A DNA stretch of 64,000 nucleotides from Carposina sasakii (taxonomy: Eukaryota; Arthropoda; Insecta; Lepidoptera; Carposinidae): positions 558,001 through 622,000 of the forward strand of contig CP053173.1 of assembly GCA_014607495.2 (NCBI GenBank). Direction: 5' to 3'. The position numbers were made by a program, and so were the translations under genes. Of this stretch, positions 10,321 to 22,173 are shown one piece after another. The notes below the pieces were generated by a model that was not told where the DNA came from, searched no databases, and saw only the letters and a list, made by a program, of their open reading frames with translations. Every line of letters starts with the position of its first letter. Within the stretch, counting starts at the first letter, position 1.

Positions 10321-11149
10321 GAACGGTATTTCTGGTTGCGGTTGTTTGAGAATTTGGGTACTAAGGTTTGAACGCTATGGGCTGAAGATAGAAAAGCTGG
10401 GAGTGAAACACTGGAAATTTTACGGACGTAGAGAGGCTTGTACCCAGACTATTTAAATTCCATATATATCTACCCTCATCCGATATAGGACAATGCTATA
10501 AATTAATTAATTTCTTTATTATATCAATTCATCGGCTAGTTTTTTTTTTGTTTTTCCGCTTACACAGCAACCTGTCATAAACATTTAGCTGTTTCTTTGT
10601 CTTAGCACTATCTGGTCACTTTGTTGGCACAGCAAGGAAGTGGTCCATTGACCACTATCGCTCTTCAGAGAATCTTTTTACGAGGTTTGGAACACTGTTC
10701 CTTCTCAGTCTTCAAAAAGCATTACTACCTGAACCTTTTAGATTGGCAGCCAAAGCATTAACGTGTATTGTTAATTTTTGTTGGTAGGTATTTTTACTTA
10801 TTTTTCTGTTTCCTTCCCATCACTATTTCGTTTTGGAGTAAATTCATTGGCACCTCACATGTATAATGAATGACATGCCGATCATTGTACTTTAATTGAT
10901 GCCAATAAATATACTCCCAAGGGCCAATGACTGTGTTTTTGGGTCAATTTTCACTTTTTTGGAAATTAATGTACGAAAATAAAAGTTTTGTTGGTAGATC
11001 GGGTTTAATATAGATTTTAGATCCATACATAATTGAAATAAACCAATTCTTATCGGTTTGATGGCTAACTATAATGATATTGAATTTCAAACTTGACAAT
11101 TCCCTTAAAGGGCCAATCATTGTACTGCTTCCCCTATTTCTGGCTTCAG
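10321..11149. other. Non-coding stretch
   Basis: AT-rich DNA. GGGCCAATGACTGTG near 10920 and GGGCCAATCATTGTAC near 11110 are a loose direct repeat, and the motif recurs weakly at 10880. No coding region is supported. Confidence 0.4.
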
Positions 11150-11570
11150 GAAGCGATTTCTTGTTTCACAGTATCGAGCCTCAAGTCTTATATATCTAGG
11201 ATATATCTAGTTATTGTGAATGCAATTTGGGATGTTGAACATTGATCTGATGGCTTTAGTCTGAAATCTTTCAAGAATTTCTATGTTGCTGTTACTTGCT
11301 GTTCCCCAGAGTTCAATGCCATATCTATGTCAAACTGGTTTTACAATAGTTTTGTAAACTACCATTTTGCTTTCATTAGTTAACTGAGACTTTCTACCAA
11401 TCAGCCAGGACATGGATCTCAGTTTTGTATCCAGTGCTTTTCTTTTGGTCCAGATATGCTTCTTCCAGGTCAGCCTTCTGTCCAGCCAGATACATGCCCA
11501 GGTATTTTGCAGTAACATCGTCAGTGGGCAGTCACCATTTCTCAGAGTAATAAAAAGTCATCAGCTAGTG
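11150..11570 (-). pseudogene. Jockey-type LINE reverse transcriptase, C-terminal fragment
   Basis: Read on the minus strand in shifting frames it gives YLG-type sequence, LDRRLTWKKHIWTKRKALD, LRSMSWLIGRKSQLT, YKTIVKPV, then YGIELWGTASNSNIEILERF and TKAIRSMFNIP. This is the well-known end of jockey-like reverse transcriptases (the ..W..H... and YGIELWG.A.. blocks). Frame changes show that it is inactive. Confidence 0.75.
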
Positions 11571-11634
11571 ATAAAATTTAGTGTGTGCAAATAAGGTACC
11601 TACATTTATTTAACTTAAGTCATTTTCTATTATA

Positions 11635-12015
11635 CAGGATGTTTTTCGTTGCCACCCTTAACGAAGGGTGCGTACTGTATACATCAAATAAAATAAGTTT
11701 ATGCAAAAAAAATGCTGGGAAACTATGTAAATTTTTTGAAAAAAAAAAATTGAACTACTTGATCGTGCGAAATTTATAGTGTCCAGTGTTTATGCTAGTT
11801 TTTTCATAGACAGATATTACTTATTTCTCGTAAAAAAATCTTGCGACACGCGTCAATGTGCATTTATGCAGAAAAACGCAGTCTATTTACTCAAGTTTGG
11901 ACTCTAATATTTTGGAAACCAGACACTTCCCAGGTGTGCTTCCATGGAGAAAAATTATCGTGATGATGAGGAGATTCCGTAGTTTTCGGCAATGTTGACG
12001 ACCAAAAATCACCTG
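11635..12015 (-). mobile_element. Family A MITE (TACAGGATG ends), full length
   Basis: It is flanked by TA on both sides, with ends CAGGATGTTTTTCGTTGCC and ..GACCAAAAATCACCTG. The sequence is collinear, in reverse, with the copies at 12849-13211, 15160-15512 and 29563-29946. TA duplications and about 380 bp without an ORF suggest a mariner/Tc1-type non-autonomous element. Confidence 0.7.
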
Positions 12016-12650
12016 TATGTTTGTAATCATTGACTTGAAACTTTGTTGGTAGGTAGGAAACGAATAACGTTACCCGGGTTCCTACTTGTCGGCTGTCAGA
12101 CCTAGCCCCCGTATCTACGTAGCAAAAGCATGCGACAGCGAAAATTGTGCAATATTCGCGATTTATAAAATTTATAATATTGAAAGATTTGATATTTCAA
12201 ACCGAAATTGTTTTTGGATTAATAAATCCCGTTCAAAATAAACTGTGTTCTGAATGTCAGTTGCGCATAAGTACAGGGTGTAAGTGGCTGAATGCATCTT
12301 TAATCTTGAATGACAGTAGCGTAAAAGCGCTAGAAATTAGGTGATTTCAATGTGAATATGCCTCATGCCCACAGGAATGGGAATAAACGGGTTTTTTAAA
12401 GTTTTCACAGACGTAGTTGCAGGTTGCCACTAGTAAAAGTAAAAGGGTTACCTACTAGCGCTTCTAGGTATCTATAGGTAACATTCTATGTAGGTAGTTA
12501 CAGCTATCTTTAAGAACCTTACCATCAAAAACATCTAATCCATATTATTCAGGTAGGTAGGTTACTCGTACCATAAAATAATTATACTTAGTTTACAACA
12601 ACCCGCTATAAAACTAATACGCAAAATGAATTACTATAATCTTAATACTT
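12016..12650. other. Non-coding stretch
   Basis: Around 12100-12160 the sequence AGCAAAAGCATGCGACAGCGAAAATTG.. resembles one arm of the GGCCCCCTGATTA element at 44153-44420. The rest is AT-rich without coding signal. Confidence 0.4.
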
Positions 12651-12710
12651 TATATATAAGCCTGTAATAATTATAGAAATATATATATAGTTATTACAGG
12701 CTTATATATA
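12651..12710. repeat. Perfect 20-bp hairpin
   Basis: TATATATAAGCCTGTAATAA at 12651-12670 is exactly inverted at 12691-12710, with a 20-nt AT-rich spacer. It may be the remnant of a very short inverted-repeat element. No function is implied. Confidence 0.7.
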
Positions 12711-12848
12711 ATAATAATATAATACTTAATTTATTTTGCTTAACGGTAATACGAAATAAAAGGAGCTTATTTTTATGGGATTTTTGTCTCATTTAATAAA
12801 ATATATTATATAGTGGATAATTTATTAACTGATAGCTGTAGTACTATA

Positions 12849-13211
12849 CAGGATGATTTTTGGTCGTCAACGTTCCCGAAAACTACGGAATCTCCTCATC
12901 ATCACAATCATTTTTCTCCATGGAAGCATACCTGGGAAGTGTCTGGTTTCCAAAATATTAGGGTCCAAAGTTGAGTAAATAGACTGCGTTTTTCTGCATA
13001 AATGCACATAGACGCGCGTAGCAGGATTTTTTCACGAAAAATAATTAATATCTGTCTATAAAAAAACTAACATAAACACTAGACACTATAAATTTAGCAC
13101 GATCAAGGAATTTAAATTTTTTTTCCCAGCATTTTTTTTGGCATAAACTTACTTTATTTCATGTATAGAATACGTACCCTTCGTTAAAGGTGGCCACAAA
13201 AAAACATCCTG
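12849..13211 (+). mobile_element. Family A MITE, full length
   Basis: TA-flanked element with ends CAGGATGATTTTTGGTCG and ..GGCCACAAAAAAACATCCTG. It is the same family as 11635-12015 (inverted), 15160-15512 and 29563-29946. No ORF. Confidence 0.75.
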
Positions 13212-13607
13212 TATAATACTTAGGTAGTATAATTTTATTGATATTCCACAGAAGTCATATAAAAAGTAAGTATTTTTATTTGGTTATTTATTATGATTTT
13301 CACGTTTTCAGAAAGTGAATTGGTATTGTAAAGATATTATCATTTTAATATGAGGTCTCAATTACCTATTAGGAAAAGGGAATTTCCAATATTAGATATA
13401 GGTATCTATTGTTCGTATATTTATATTAAGTCTATCTATCTACGTAACACATTTCATCAATATCCGCTTAGCCGTTATATCAGTAAAGATACCAGGATAG
13501 AGATACAAGGATTATTAATATTACAGAGTGGATTAAGTACCTTAATACTTAAGCTGTAGCTACCTACGTAGGTACTTATCTACTAATATTAAAAAAAATA
13601 TGTTTTT
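13212..13607. other. Non-coding stretch
   Basis: AT-rich spacer after the MITE. I see no supported gene or repeat boundary. Confidence 0.4.
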
Positions 13608-14045
13608 ATGTCCACCTGTCACTACTAACCGAACTTGTACATCTATACATATAATAAAAATGTAACGGATCGCTGTCTGTACATGGAAGATACATAAGAA
13701 AAAATATTATAGAAAACCTTTGAATTTTTGTCGGTTTGTCTGTGCGTTTGTGCACGCTAATCTCAGAAACGGCTGAACCGATTTCGATGCAGTTTTCAGG
13801 AATATATTGTGACAAGTCCCACTTAACATATAGGCTACTTTTTATCACGGGAAAATGTTTTTATCCCGGATAATTTCGATATTTTGTTTTTTTTTCTGTA
13901 GTCCACGTAGACGGAGTCGCGGGCGTCCACTAGTCTCAACTATACCCTTAAAATTGGTCAGAAGTGGCACCATGTGGTTCTGTCGGCCCTTGGTGCTCTG
14001 CCTACCCCGTCAGGGATAAAGGCGTGATTATATGTATGTATGTTT
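13608..14045 (+). repeat. Family C retroposon tail interrupted by family D repeat
   Basis: Family C text (CACCTGTCACTACTAACCGA.. up to GTACATCT) stops at about 13638 and resumes at about 13936 with CTCAACTATACCC.., ending in GATTATATGTATGTATG. The 300 bp between is a family D repeat in reverse orientation (ending GGGCGTCCACTAGT). So D inserted into C. Family C copies without the insert are at 45212, 49607 and 58273. Confidence 0.7.
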
Positions 14046-14750
14046 TTGTCATGCGAATTCACATTTCGTTGAACGTACTAAAGCTATATTCAGCAATCAC
14101 TAGGTTGTTGCGTCAATTTATCGAGGAGTTTGATTAGTATCAAAGTACTAGATGGACTGGCAACTTCGTCAGCGTGGACTGCAGAATATTTTCCGGAATA
14201 AAAAGGATCCTATGACCTTTCTCAGGCTCCAGACCAGAGGTTGCAAACTTTTTCGTCTAACGCCCACTTTGAAAATCAGTAGCGCCCCCCATTTTTATTT
14301 CACCTTAAAAATGCCAATAGTTGCGCTATTTTTTCTGGGGCCATTTTTATTTCACCTAGTCAATTTATGTATTAGGTTTCTCAGACGCTGATCTATTCAT
14401 AATTTTTTTCAAGTACCTATCTAGATTTTATCAGCGCACTTTATATGCACTTTGAATGGTGCTGCCAATTTGCCAGGCAGGGTTTTCAACTTTTCACACT
14501 TTTTCCCATGTACGAGTAAACACATTACCTACCCATATTTCCCATGTCATTGTATTTTTATACCAACCATAAACTTATTTGTTCTTATTTTTAAATAGGT
14601 AAACACATGAAATATAGCTTCTTCGTTTTAAAGTCAGAATTTTATTATTTGCCCCCTGTCATTAACGCCCTGTAAAGTAACTATTATGAGCTACTCGGCC
14701 TAGGTTCAAAAGTGAGCAAGATTCCTCTCGTCTTGTACTTATGTGTGGTA
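14046..14750. other. Non-coding stretch
   Basis: Contains a decayed CTGGCAACTTCGTCAGCGTGG (14156) that recalls the family D head and a loose ATTTTTATTTCACCT direct repeat (14294 and 14344). No gene is supported; the 79-codon ORF here shows no protein features. Confidence 0.4.
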
Positions 14751-14840
14751 GTCGCAAGTAGTGCGGTAGCAGCGCGGTTGTCATAGCGGACGGGCAGCGC
14801 GGCAGTCTAAGCGGCGGCTGGCTGTCGCACTACTTGCGAC
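14751..14840. repeat. GC-rich hairpin element
   Basis: GTCGCAAGTAGTGCG at 14751-14765 is exactly inverted at 14826-14840, enclosing 60 bp of GC-rich sequence in an AT-rich setting. Likely a short foldback element. Confidence 0.6.
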
Positions 14841-14849
14841 CTTATGTGA

Positions 14850-14970
14850 AGGCGCCCTTGTCACCGACATAGCTCAACGTTCCAGCAAGCTAAAGTGGCA
14901 ATGGGCAGGGCACCTAGCTCGAAGAACCGATGGCCGATGGAGCCGAAAGGTGCTAGAGTGGATACCGTAA
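14850..14970 (+). pseudogene. RTE-like LINE fragment
   Basis: GTCACCGACATAGCTCAACG.., AAGCTAAAGTGGCAATGGGC and CGATGGCCGATGGAGCCGAAA match the reverse-transcriptase tail found at 1335-1450 and 47995-48100. Only about 120 bp remain. Confidence 0.7.
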
Positions 14971-15159
14971 CGGCAATTCCGATTAACGGCAGAAAAATGT
15001 TTGATCTGTCCCACTGTCAGTATGAAAAGTAGAACAGTAGAACATTTTTTTCTGGTCTGTCACCCTGGGGGGAAAAAAGGGTGACAAATCGGAATATTCC
15101 AAATAAATTAACTTTATTAAAATTAACTTTATTAACTTTTATTGTAACAAAAACATATA

Positions 15160-15512
15160 CAGGTGATTTTTGGTCGTCAACGTTCCCGAAAACTAAGGAA
15201 TCTCCTCATCATCACGATCATTTTTCTCCATGGAAGCATACCTGGGAAGTTTCTGGTTTCCAAAATATTAGGGTCCAAAGTTGAGTAAATAGACTGCGTT
15301 TTTCTGCATAAATGCACATAGACGCGCGTAGCAAGATTTTTTCACGAGAAATAATTAATATCTGTCTAAAAAAAAACTAACATAAACACAAGACACTATA
15401 AATTTCGCCAGATCAAGTAATTAAAAAAAAAATTTTTTTTTGCATAAACTTACTTTATTTGATGTATAGAGTACGTACCCTTCGTTAAAGGTGGCCACAA
15501 AAAAACATCCTG
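15160..15512 (+). mobile_element. Family A MITE, full length
   Basis: TA-flanked, with ends CAGGTGATTTTTGGTCG and ..CCACAAAAAAACATCCTG. About 350 bp and close to the 12849 copy, so the family was active fairly recently. Confidence 0.75.
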
Positions 15513-17320
15513 TATGTACCTACCTAATAAAAACTTTCAAGTATTTTTATTATATGCTAATAATGATTAAGTAGTTTAAATGTAGTTATTTGGCAATTGG
15601 CATATAATAGATAAAATAAATGGAAGCCCAGGCTATTGTCGACCGTACATTATTGTCTACCTACATAAAAAACATGTATGTCGGGAGTTTTTTTTTTATC
15701 TCCCAGATAGTTGGTAGTTCCTCTGATTTTCAAGCATAAATGCCATCTAAATGGCTCATTGCTAAGAACCTGCCTTGCATGCATATTAACATCAGTTTCC
15801 GGTATAATTTTAAATCAGCATTGACATTTGTGCAGAATATCAGGAAAAATTGAGGAAATCTAATTAAATTCGCTCGTAAGTTTGCTACTAAACACATGAG
15901 TATATCTAGAGTAGTAACCGGAGATTAGAGGAATAAGATTTCCTAAATTTTTCTGATTTTCCTTGTTCTATCGGTTGACCCACATTTTGTAATCCGCAGA
16001 TTTCATGATTATCTCTTTCAGTTTATACCCGGTCGTAAGGGAAAAGCTAATCTTAACAGCGATGAGATATTCTCTCATAATAAAAGTTGTATTTCTTAAA
16101 TATATTTTTGTAGGTTCTAGTTCTGCGTAGTTGCAGGCATCTTTATTTATTTATTTATTACTAAGACACACCAACAGTATACACATATAAATTAAAGTAT
16201 TATAGGCAATAATGTATTTTGTTATTTTATATTATATTATCTTACAAATGGTAGGGTTTCTTCTGGTATATTAAAATAATTGAAGGCAGCAGATCTGTAC
16301 TAACTCCTAAACGGGAATATTCACATATGTTCCAGTTATAATGCTTAAAAAAGTTTGTTATGAAACCAATTTGTGCGAAATCGCTAGTAGAAATTATTCT
16401 GTTCGTTTTCAAAAGAACTACTCCATGTTAAAGATGAGCTAAGTTGAAAATTTAAAAATGACCTGTATAATTGGCTTGCAGATCAAACTATACTTGATGG
16501 ACATGAGTTGATTGGTGTCTTGCTCCTGTTTTGTATGCTATTAAAATGCCATAATTGTACTTACTGATATATGTTACGACCTTTTAGACAAATAAAGTAT
16601 TATTATTATTATTATTATTATTATATAACAACGGTTTAATTCTATACTAATATACTCTATGCTTCTACTAAATTCAATATATTCTATACTATATTTTATA
16701 AATTATGTTTGAATCAAGACTTGTTTGTTCTTACTAGGATACACTTTTTTCTTTTCTTTTACTAATACTTGGCACTGTACCAATCTGTTTGTTGCCAAAA
16801 AAAAAATAAAAATAAAATAAAATAAATAAATTCACATATTTAGGAATATGAAACCAATTTGTGCCATGTACTATACTTTTTGTAAAAAAAAAAATATTAC
16901 CTACTTGTAGTTTCGATAATTTGTATACACATTTTACTTTCATACAATAATTTGTCACATTTTATAACAAAAATATCAATTTAATATTACCTCTGAATGT
17001 TCTTAAGTCTGTACATAATACTGAGGCACGCGCGATCGCGGGCGTCAATCTTTTCGTATACCTACGAATGGAACATAGACTTACAAATGTCACTACAGTA
17101 CAATAAAAGTTTGGAAAATAATTTTTAATGAATGTATTTAGTTATGATAAAACTCGTAGAATAAAAGTTATTGTTTATGATTTTAGCTATCTAGTCCTGC
17201 GAGGTTATTAATGTTTTGAAATTAACCATGTATAACGTAGGTCATAGGAACCGTTCGCGGTGGTGGCGAACTCCAGTAGTCGTGTTTTGCACAAACATGT
17301 GAGTTGGGATATCCAGGTAC
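15513..17320. other. Intergenic AT-rich region with a LINE-like 3' tail
   Basis: At 16320-16625 a plus-strand tail ends AAATAAAGTATTATTATT.., the typical 3' end of a non-LTR retroposon with an (ATT)n repeat. Simple repeats occur at 16143-16160 and 16800-16830. The stretch 17000-17320 is probably the 3' flank or UTR of the minus-strand gene that follows. No other coding region is supported. Confidence 0.45.
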
Positions 17321-18430
17321 CTAAACAGCAATTAGAACAGACCACCACCATGGGAGATCCCGAAACCACGACTTCAACGTGTCTCTTGATGGCAAGATGC
17401 CCGTGTCCTTCTTTGGCTCCGGTAAAGTAGCATAACTGATCAGTTTCTTACAATCCACCATGTTTTGCAGTATCGAGGAATCCGTTCGTATCTCCACAGT
17501 ACACTGTATGCTGGACACATTGAGTGGGGAATCATCCGCTGATGCTGGATCTATACCGTTTGAAGTTATGCAAGGTTCGACTGGTGCCTCAGTTGTTGGT
17601 GTATCTGTTATGGTACCGTCTTCTGGAGACACAGCTGGAATGACGTCTGTTGGGTCAAAAGATTTTTCATTGTCAAGAGCATTAGCAAGATGTTGTGGAG
17701 TATCTGATGTTTCCCTTGGATCGTTAAGTCCATGCATATTTTCAGGAACATTAGTGCTATTTTCATCTACCGAAATAGTAGATATCTCAGTACAATTTAT
17801 TCTCTCAGCATCCTGCGCTTGGCTGTCTTGGGTAAAAGTGGATACAATTTCACAAGGAATCTTCAGCTCAACTACACTCTCATTCTCCGTTATTTTCAGG
17901 CTACATGCCGCATGCTCCTCTGGTTTCTCATATAACTGTTGCTGAGGGTTAGATCCGTACCTCCTCATGTAGTAATCATCATAGTAATAATGGTGGTAGT
18001 AGTGACTGTTGGATCTGCCCAGGTTGTACAGAATTAATCCTGTCAATAGAGTATTGTATCTTCCACCAGATTGCCTGTACTGGTTGACATACATATACTG
18101 CGGGGATGAGTAATAGGTCGGAACGTACGCTCTTCCGTAATTGGAGTTGACGCGATGCTGTCTGTTGTTTCCTGACATACCAGATGAGGGTGGGTAGCGA
18201 TGGGATCCAGTGCCGTGGCCGGAGAGACCCTTTGACGCTGGATAGCTGTGGGCACCCGCCGACTTGCCTCCGAACATATCGCCCCAAAATCCTCCTGAGC
18301 CAGAGTTTTGGCCCCTGCCGCCTCTGGTGCCGCTTCTTCCGCGTCCCCTACCTCCGCCGCCTTTGCTTTGCACAGAACTTATGAGGAGTATACCACAGAA
18401 AATGCTCAAAATTGTGCGATTTTTCACCAT
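17321..18430 (-). CDS. Secreted RG/G- and Tyr/His-rich protein, prion-family-like layout
   Basis: The start chosen is the ATG at 18430, not the longer frame back to 18781, because it begins a clean signal peptide (residues 1-22, cleavage after VQS) and a TATA box lies 170 bp upstream. The 369-residue product has an RG/G-rich segment (23-60), a Gly/Ser/His/Tyr stretch (60-125), a short hydrophobic segment (126-137, NTLLTGLILYNL), a Tyr/His cluster (144-158) and a Cys-containing segment (C176, C193). A Ser/Thr/Asp-rich region follows, with three more Cys and C327, and the protein ends in LPWWWSVLIAV. N-glycosylation sequons lie at N183, N212, N224 and N304. The one-exon gene and the order signal/RG-rich/hydrophobic/Tyr-rich/Cys recall Shadoo and PrP, but that is only an analogy of layout. 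No function is assigned. Confidence 0.8.
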   Translation of the reverse strand: MVKNRTILSIFCGILLISSVQSKGGGGRGRGRSGTRGGRGQNSGSGGFWGDMFGGKSAGAHSYPASKGLSGHGTGSHRYPPSSGMSGNNRQHRVNSNYGRAYVPTYYSSPQYMYVNQYRQSGGRYNTLLTGLILYNLGRSNSHYYHHYYYDDYYMRRYGSNPQQQLYEKPEEHAACSLKITENESVVELKIPCEIVSTFTQDSQAQDAERINCTEISTISVDENSTNVPENMHGLNDPRETSDTPQHLANALDNEKSFDPTDVIPAVSPEDGTITDTPTTEAPVEPCITSNGIDPASADDSPLNVSSIQCTVEIRTDSSILQNMVDCKKLISYATLPEPKKDTGILPSRDTLKSWFRDLPWWWSVLIAV

Positions 18431-18600
18431 TATTGATAAGAAAATAACATAAACGTGAGCTGCAGTTTGTAAACAGGAAGATGTGCTGTTAGTTAATAAA
18501 GGTCTGTCGCGCAGATCCCGGTTAATAAGACTGGTTGCGCCTGGGATGTGATTCAACAGAATCGACCATGGAGCAAGAAGAGAGGGGAGAAGCAATAAAG

Positions 18601-18610
18601 TATTTATATA
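18601..18610 (-). promoter_or_regulatory. TATA box of the secreted-protein gene
   Basis: TATATAAATA on the minus strand, 171 bp before the chosen ATG. It predicts transcription starting near 18575 and a leader of about 145 nt. Confidence 0.55.
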
Positions 18611-20401
18611 CATACACTCCCCGTGTGTTCCCGAGATAACGTAACAATTGAGAGGGGTGCAAAGGGGACCCGCTACATGCTGTTGCAAGTTCGATAGAAT
18701 AACTTGATCAACCCTTATGGAGACCATTGAGTTAATAATTATGAGACACCATGATCCAAAATATCCATTTCCAGTAAGCAAAATCGCTAATGTCTAACAG
18801 CCAATTTCAATAACACCGATCTTGAGAGATTTATATCTCAAATTTAATCTTCAATTATTATTTTCATACGAAATTGCCCAGCATTTCAATAGGTATGCCT
18901 GTCAGCCACTCACACCCATGGTAGGTAACTACTGGTTTAGTATTTCAGTATTTACCTGGCTGTCATTCACACTAACAGCTTATAAAGTAAATAAAATATT
19001 TATTTCAGAGTTTCAGACTAATGTGTCCATAATGTTCACAGATGGGAGTGAAAGTTTGTGCTGTATCCTATGTTCATAGGTAAGTACTGAAATTAGTAAT
19101 TGTATAAATAAGCCCTGTTTAGAAATTACTCTAACTTAACTCTTACAAACGGTCGCTAAATCATTAAATTTGTCAATTTGTTGTTTGTTACAGTGATTGG
19201 TTCACACTGCGGTGCGTACGCTACGAACGGTCGCAAAGTAACATAATATATGTCGGAGATAGAAGTACAAATAGAATATTAGACAACGTAGCTTTATATA
19301 GAGTCACCCTTGTAAGCGCTTTAGAACACAAGTCATATTGTATCTAGCTTCATGTAATTAAGTTAGTCCCGATAGTTTGCATGCCACGCGGGAGCGCTAT
19401 GGGATAAGTAATAACAGTACCACACTTAGAGAGTACGCAACTAACAAGGGACGAGACTATACGTTTCCTAGTTGCTCTTGCAGTCCAAGTAAACTAGTAG
19501 AATTGTGCTAAGTATTCTGTCATCATAAATGACATTGGAAGGCTAATGGGATAAATTGCAATGACTTTGTATTCATGCCTAGTGAATGTAACAAAAGGCA
19601 ACCCTGCTGAGTTTCTATCAGTTCTTCTCAGCCAGTGGTAATCGAACTGGGACCATAGCAGTCAATAAAGTACATAATATGATTGGACTGCAACCCTGTG
19701 TTTGCTTATAGTTGATCCCAATAAGAAGACCTACCTAGATTTCGGATATAAGGAAAGTACCTATACTACGTTGGAACTCCTCATCATCTAGCCCACCTGA
19801 AGCAGCCTTCCTTACCGTCATGTCAACGTTGGTTGATCAATTAATGAACGACAACAACTATGCTGCGTCCGCTCCGGCGACGAAATATATAATATTAAAT
19901 AATATTATCACACCTCCTTTCATATTTTCCTCCATGAGACATGGACCAAGGGGGCCGCCCAGAAGCAATCTTATAAGTATATACACATGTATGTTATATA
20001 TGTATATCGATTTGTAAATTGAATAACAATACTACACAACGTAGTTACATAGAGTTCCTTATAAGGGCCTGGGATAAAACGAAGAGTGACCTTTATGGAA
20101 TATCGCAGAGGATATCCCTTTTGATCGGTGATTCGTTGTATTTCAAAATAAGGTATGTAATATCGTTGGGTAATAAAATCAAATAAGTAATATACCTAAC
20201 ATTTGTTTTACGTTATTAAATCATGATTAAATTGAATCTTAGGTAGTGAGGTCAAATAATGGCATAATGTGTGAGAGAACAGGCCAGATGCAAGACTAAT
20301 AAAGGGATCTTGTGTCCCTAAAAGAAGAATCGATATTTAAAAATCATTAGCAAATTAATATTAGAGAAAACCGTGATACCCAGCTATCTAAATATAGTAC
20401 C
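18611..20401. other. Intergenic stretch
   Basis: No coding region, RNA gene or clear element boundary is supported here. A few short ORFs (19820, 18822) show no protein-like features. Confidence 0.45.
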
Positions 20402-20690
20402 ATACTAGTCCGACGCCCGCGACTCCGTCCGCGTGGACTGCAGAAAAAACAAAATATCGAAATCATCCGGGATAAAAACATTTTCCCGGGATAAAAAGTA
20501 GCCTATATTGGCCTATATTAAGTGGGACCTGTCACAACATATTCCTGAAAACTGCATCGAAATCGGTTCAGCCGTTTCTGAGATCAGGCACAATGGCGAT
20601 CAAATGTTTGCTTAGCTAATTGTAAAAAAAAATGTACAGACAGCGATCCGTTACATTTTTATTATACTCGTATGTATAGAAGATAGATAT
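20402..20690 (+). repeat. Family D repeat
   Basis: Begins CTAGTCCGACGCCCGCGACT, then ATCCGGGATAAAAACATTTT and AATCGGTTCAGCCGTTTCTG, and ends CGTTACATTTTTATTATAC. It is a nearly full copy of the repeat inserted in reverse at 13640-13935. Confidence 0.7.
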
Positions 20691-20844
20691 AGATTCGTTC
20701 GTACATACATACATATAAACACGCTTTATCTATTATTATTATTCTTATGTTTACTAACCTAGTCACTTAAGTTTTCTCGCATACCTACTAACCCAATTAT
20801 GGACTCTGTCTGAAATAAATAGTTATTATTTTTTTTATTTTTTA

Positions 20845-20990
20845 TTTATCCCTTACGGGGTAGACAGAGCACCAAGGGCCCATAGAACCACATGGTGCCA
20901 CTTCTGACCAATTTTGACAGGTGGTCGGTCAGCCCATCGCCTACAAAACACCAAGACGCTCTTGTCCCTCTATTCGTTCGTGTGTGCCAA
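20845..20990 (-). repeat. Family C retroposon tail, partial
   Basis: CCCTTACGGGGTAGACAGAG, GAACCACATGGTGCCACTTC and CAAGACGCTCTTGTCCCTCT match in reverse the copies at 45212-45475 and 49607-49878. Confidence 0.65.
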
Positions 20991-21037
20991 TAAGTAGTCA
21001 AAACAACTATTTGGTAATTTCAAACATAAGCACATGT

Positions 21038-21119
21038 GGTAGCGTGGCCGAGCGGTCTAAGGCGCTGGTTTAAGGCACCAGTCTCTTCGGAGGCGTGGGT
21101 TCGAATCCCACCGCTGCCA
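21038..21119 (+). tRNA. tRNA-Leu (anticodon AAG)
   Basis: The 82-nt sequence folds into a complete cloverleaf. The acceptor stem is GGTAGCG with CGCTGCC (7 of 7 paired) with discriminator A at 21119. The D arm starts GGCCGAGCGGTCTAAGGC, and the anticodon stem CTGGT/ACCAG encloses loop TTAAGGC, giving AAG at 21072-21074. The long variable arm (TCTCTTCGGAGGC) is typical of tRNA-Leu, and the T arm is GTGGGTTCGAATCCCAC. A T-run shortly downstream (about 21124-21137) would terminate RNA polymerase III. It decodes CUU and, with inosine at position 34, CUC. Confidence 0.97.
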
Positions 21120-22173
21120 GAATGCTTTTGCCTTTTTTGTTTTTGCTTAATTTATTTTTATTTATTATTATTTATTTCTTTATAAATTTAGTTAGAACAC
21201 GTTTTTATTTAACTGAAATTTAAATGGTATTTTAAAATATTCACACACGGTTTTCCCAAAAATTTATTGAAATCAGTACAAACGCCTACAAAATGGTGTA
21301 TCGCAATTCAACAAACCGATATAAATAGTCAGATAAATTAATTAAAAAAATTATAGTGATAAGCTGGTTAAGTTACCTACCTATTTCATTTAATAATGAA
21401 ACACTTGCATAAGAGTTTGATTTGGTTTTAAAATATTGTAGGTAAGAATCTAAACACCTACGTTGAATGAAAACTCTTGAGTTTTCCACTTGATATTATT
21501 TTTACTTACCTAATGTGGTAAAACTGATCGATTTTAGATTCATCCAGTCTACATTTAAGTCTGGACTCAGATAGCTTATTATCCTAAAACATCTCTAAGT
21601 TCATTCCATAATAATCTACACAACATCAACACTACACTACACAAACACTGAAAATACACCACTTAATTTAATTGTACAGTCTATTTACAATAATTTATCA
21701 CGTGCATTTTTGCCGAATGGACTTACCATTACATGGTCGATACTAAATTTTGGTCCGCACTGTACAATGGCTGACGTCAAACTGCCGGAACGAAACGAAT
21801 ACGTTTCAAAATCGAAAGGTATCATGGATTTTTGAAAACAGAATATCCAGTGTAACTAGATCCCGCATCACTTACACAGTGTTTGAACGCTACGGGTCTT
21901 CCATAACTGGATTATTGTTTCAGCGAACACAAAACGCATGAATGAACTTCGCACTAAAATATTTTAGTTATTTACATAATCCACAACTAAATTATTATTT
22001 TGAGATAAATACTTCACTTGATTGTTGCTAAAATAATATTTCGCAGTTTAATTTCTAGAAATATCAGACTGGGCGCCATTTTAGGTCATTTTGGGATGTA
22101 AAGCGCATGCGCCAATTTGTAAGGGCAAGTGTGAACGGATTTCCAACTTACAGGCAGACACAAAGTTATCTGA
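21120..22173. other. Intergenic stretch
   Basis: AT-rich DNA after the tRNA. GCGCATGCGCC near 22105 is a short palindrome. No gene is supported. Confidence 0.45.

Noticed and set aside
10129..10456. Plus-strand ORFs over the RLE LINE fragment
   Set aside because: They are shadows of the minus-strand retrotransposon reading frame.
18430..18781. N-terminal extension of the secreted protein's ORF back to 18781
   Set aside because: The extra 117 codons precede a good signal peptide, span a TATA box and show no protein-like pattern; they are read-through of the promoter and leader.
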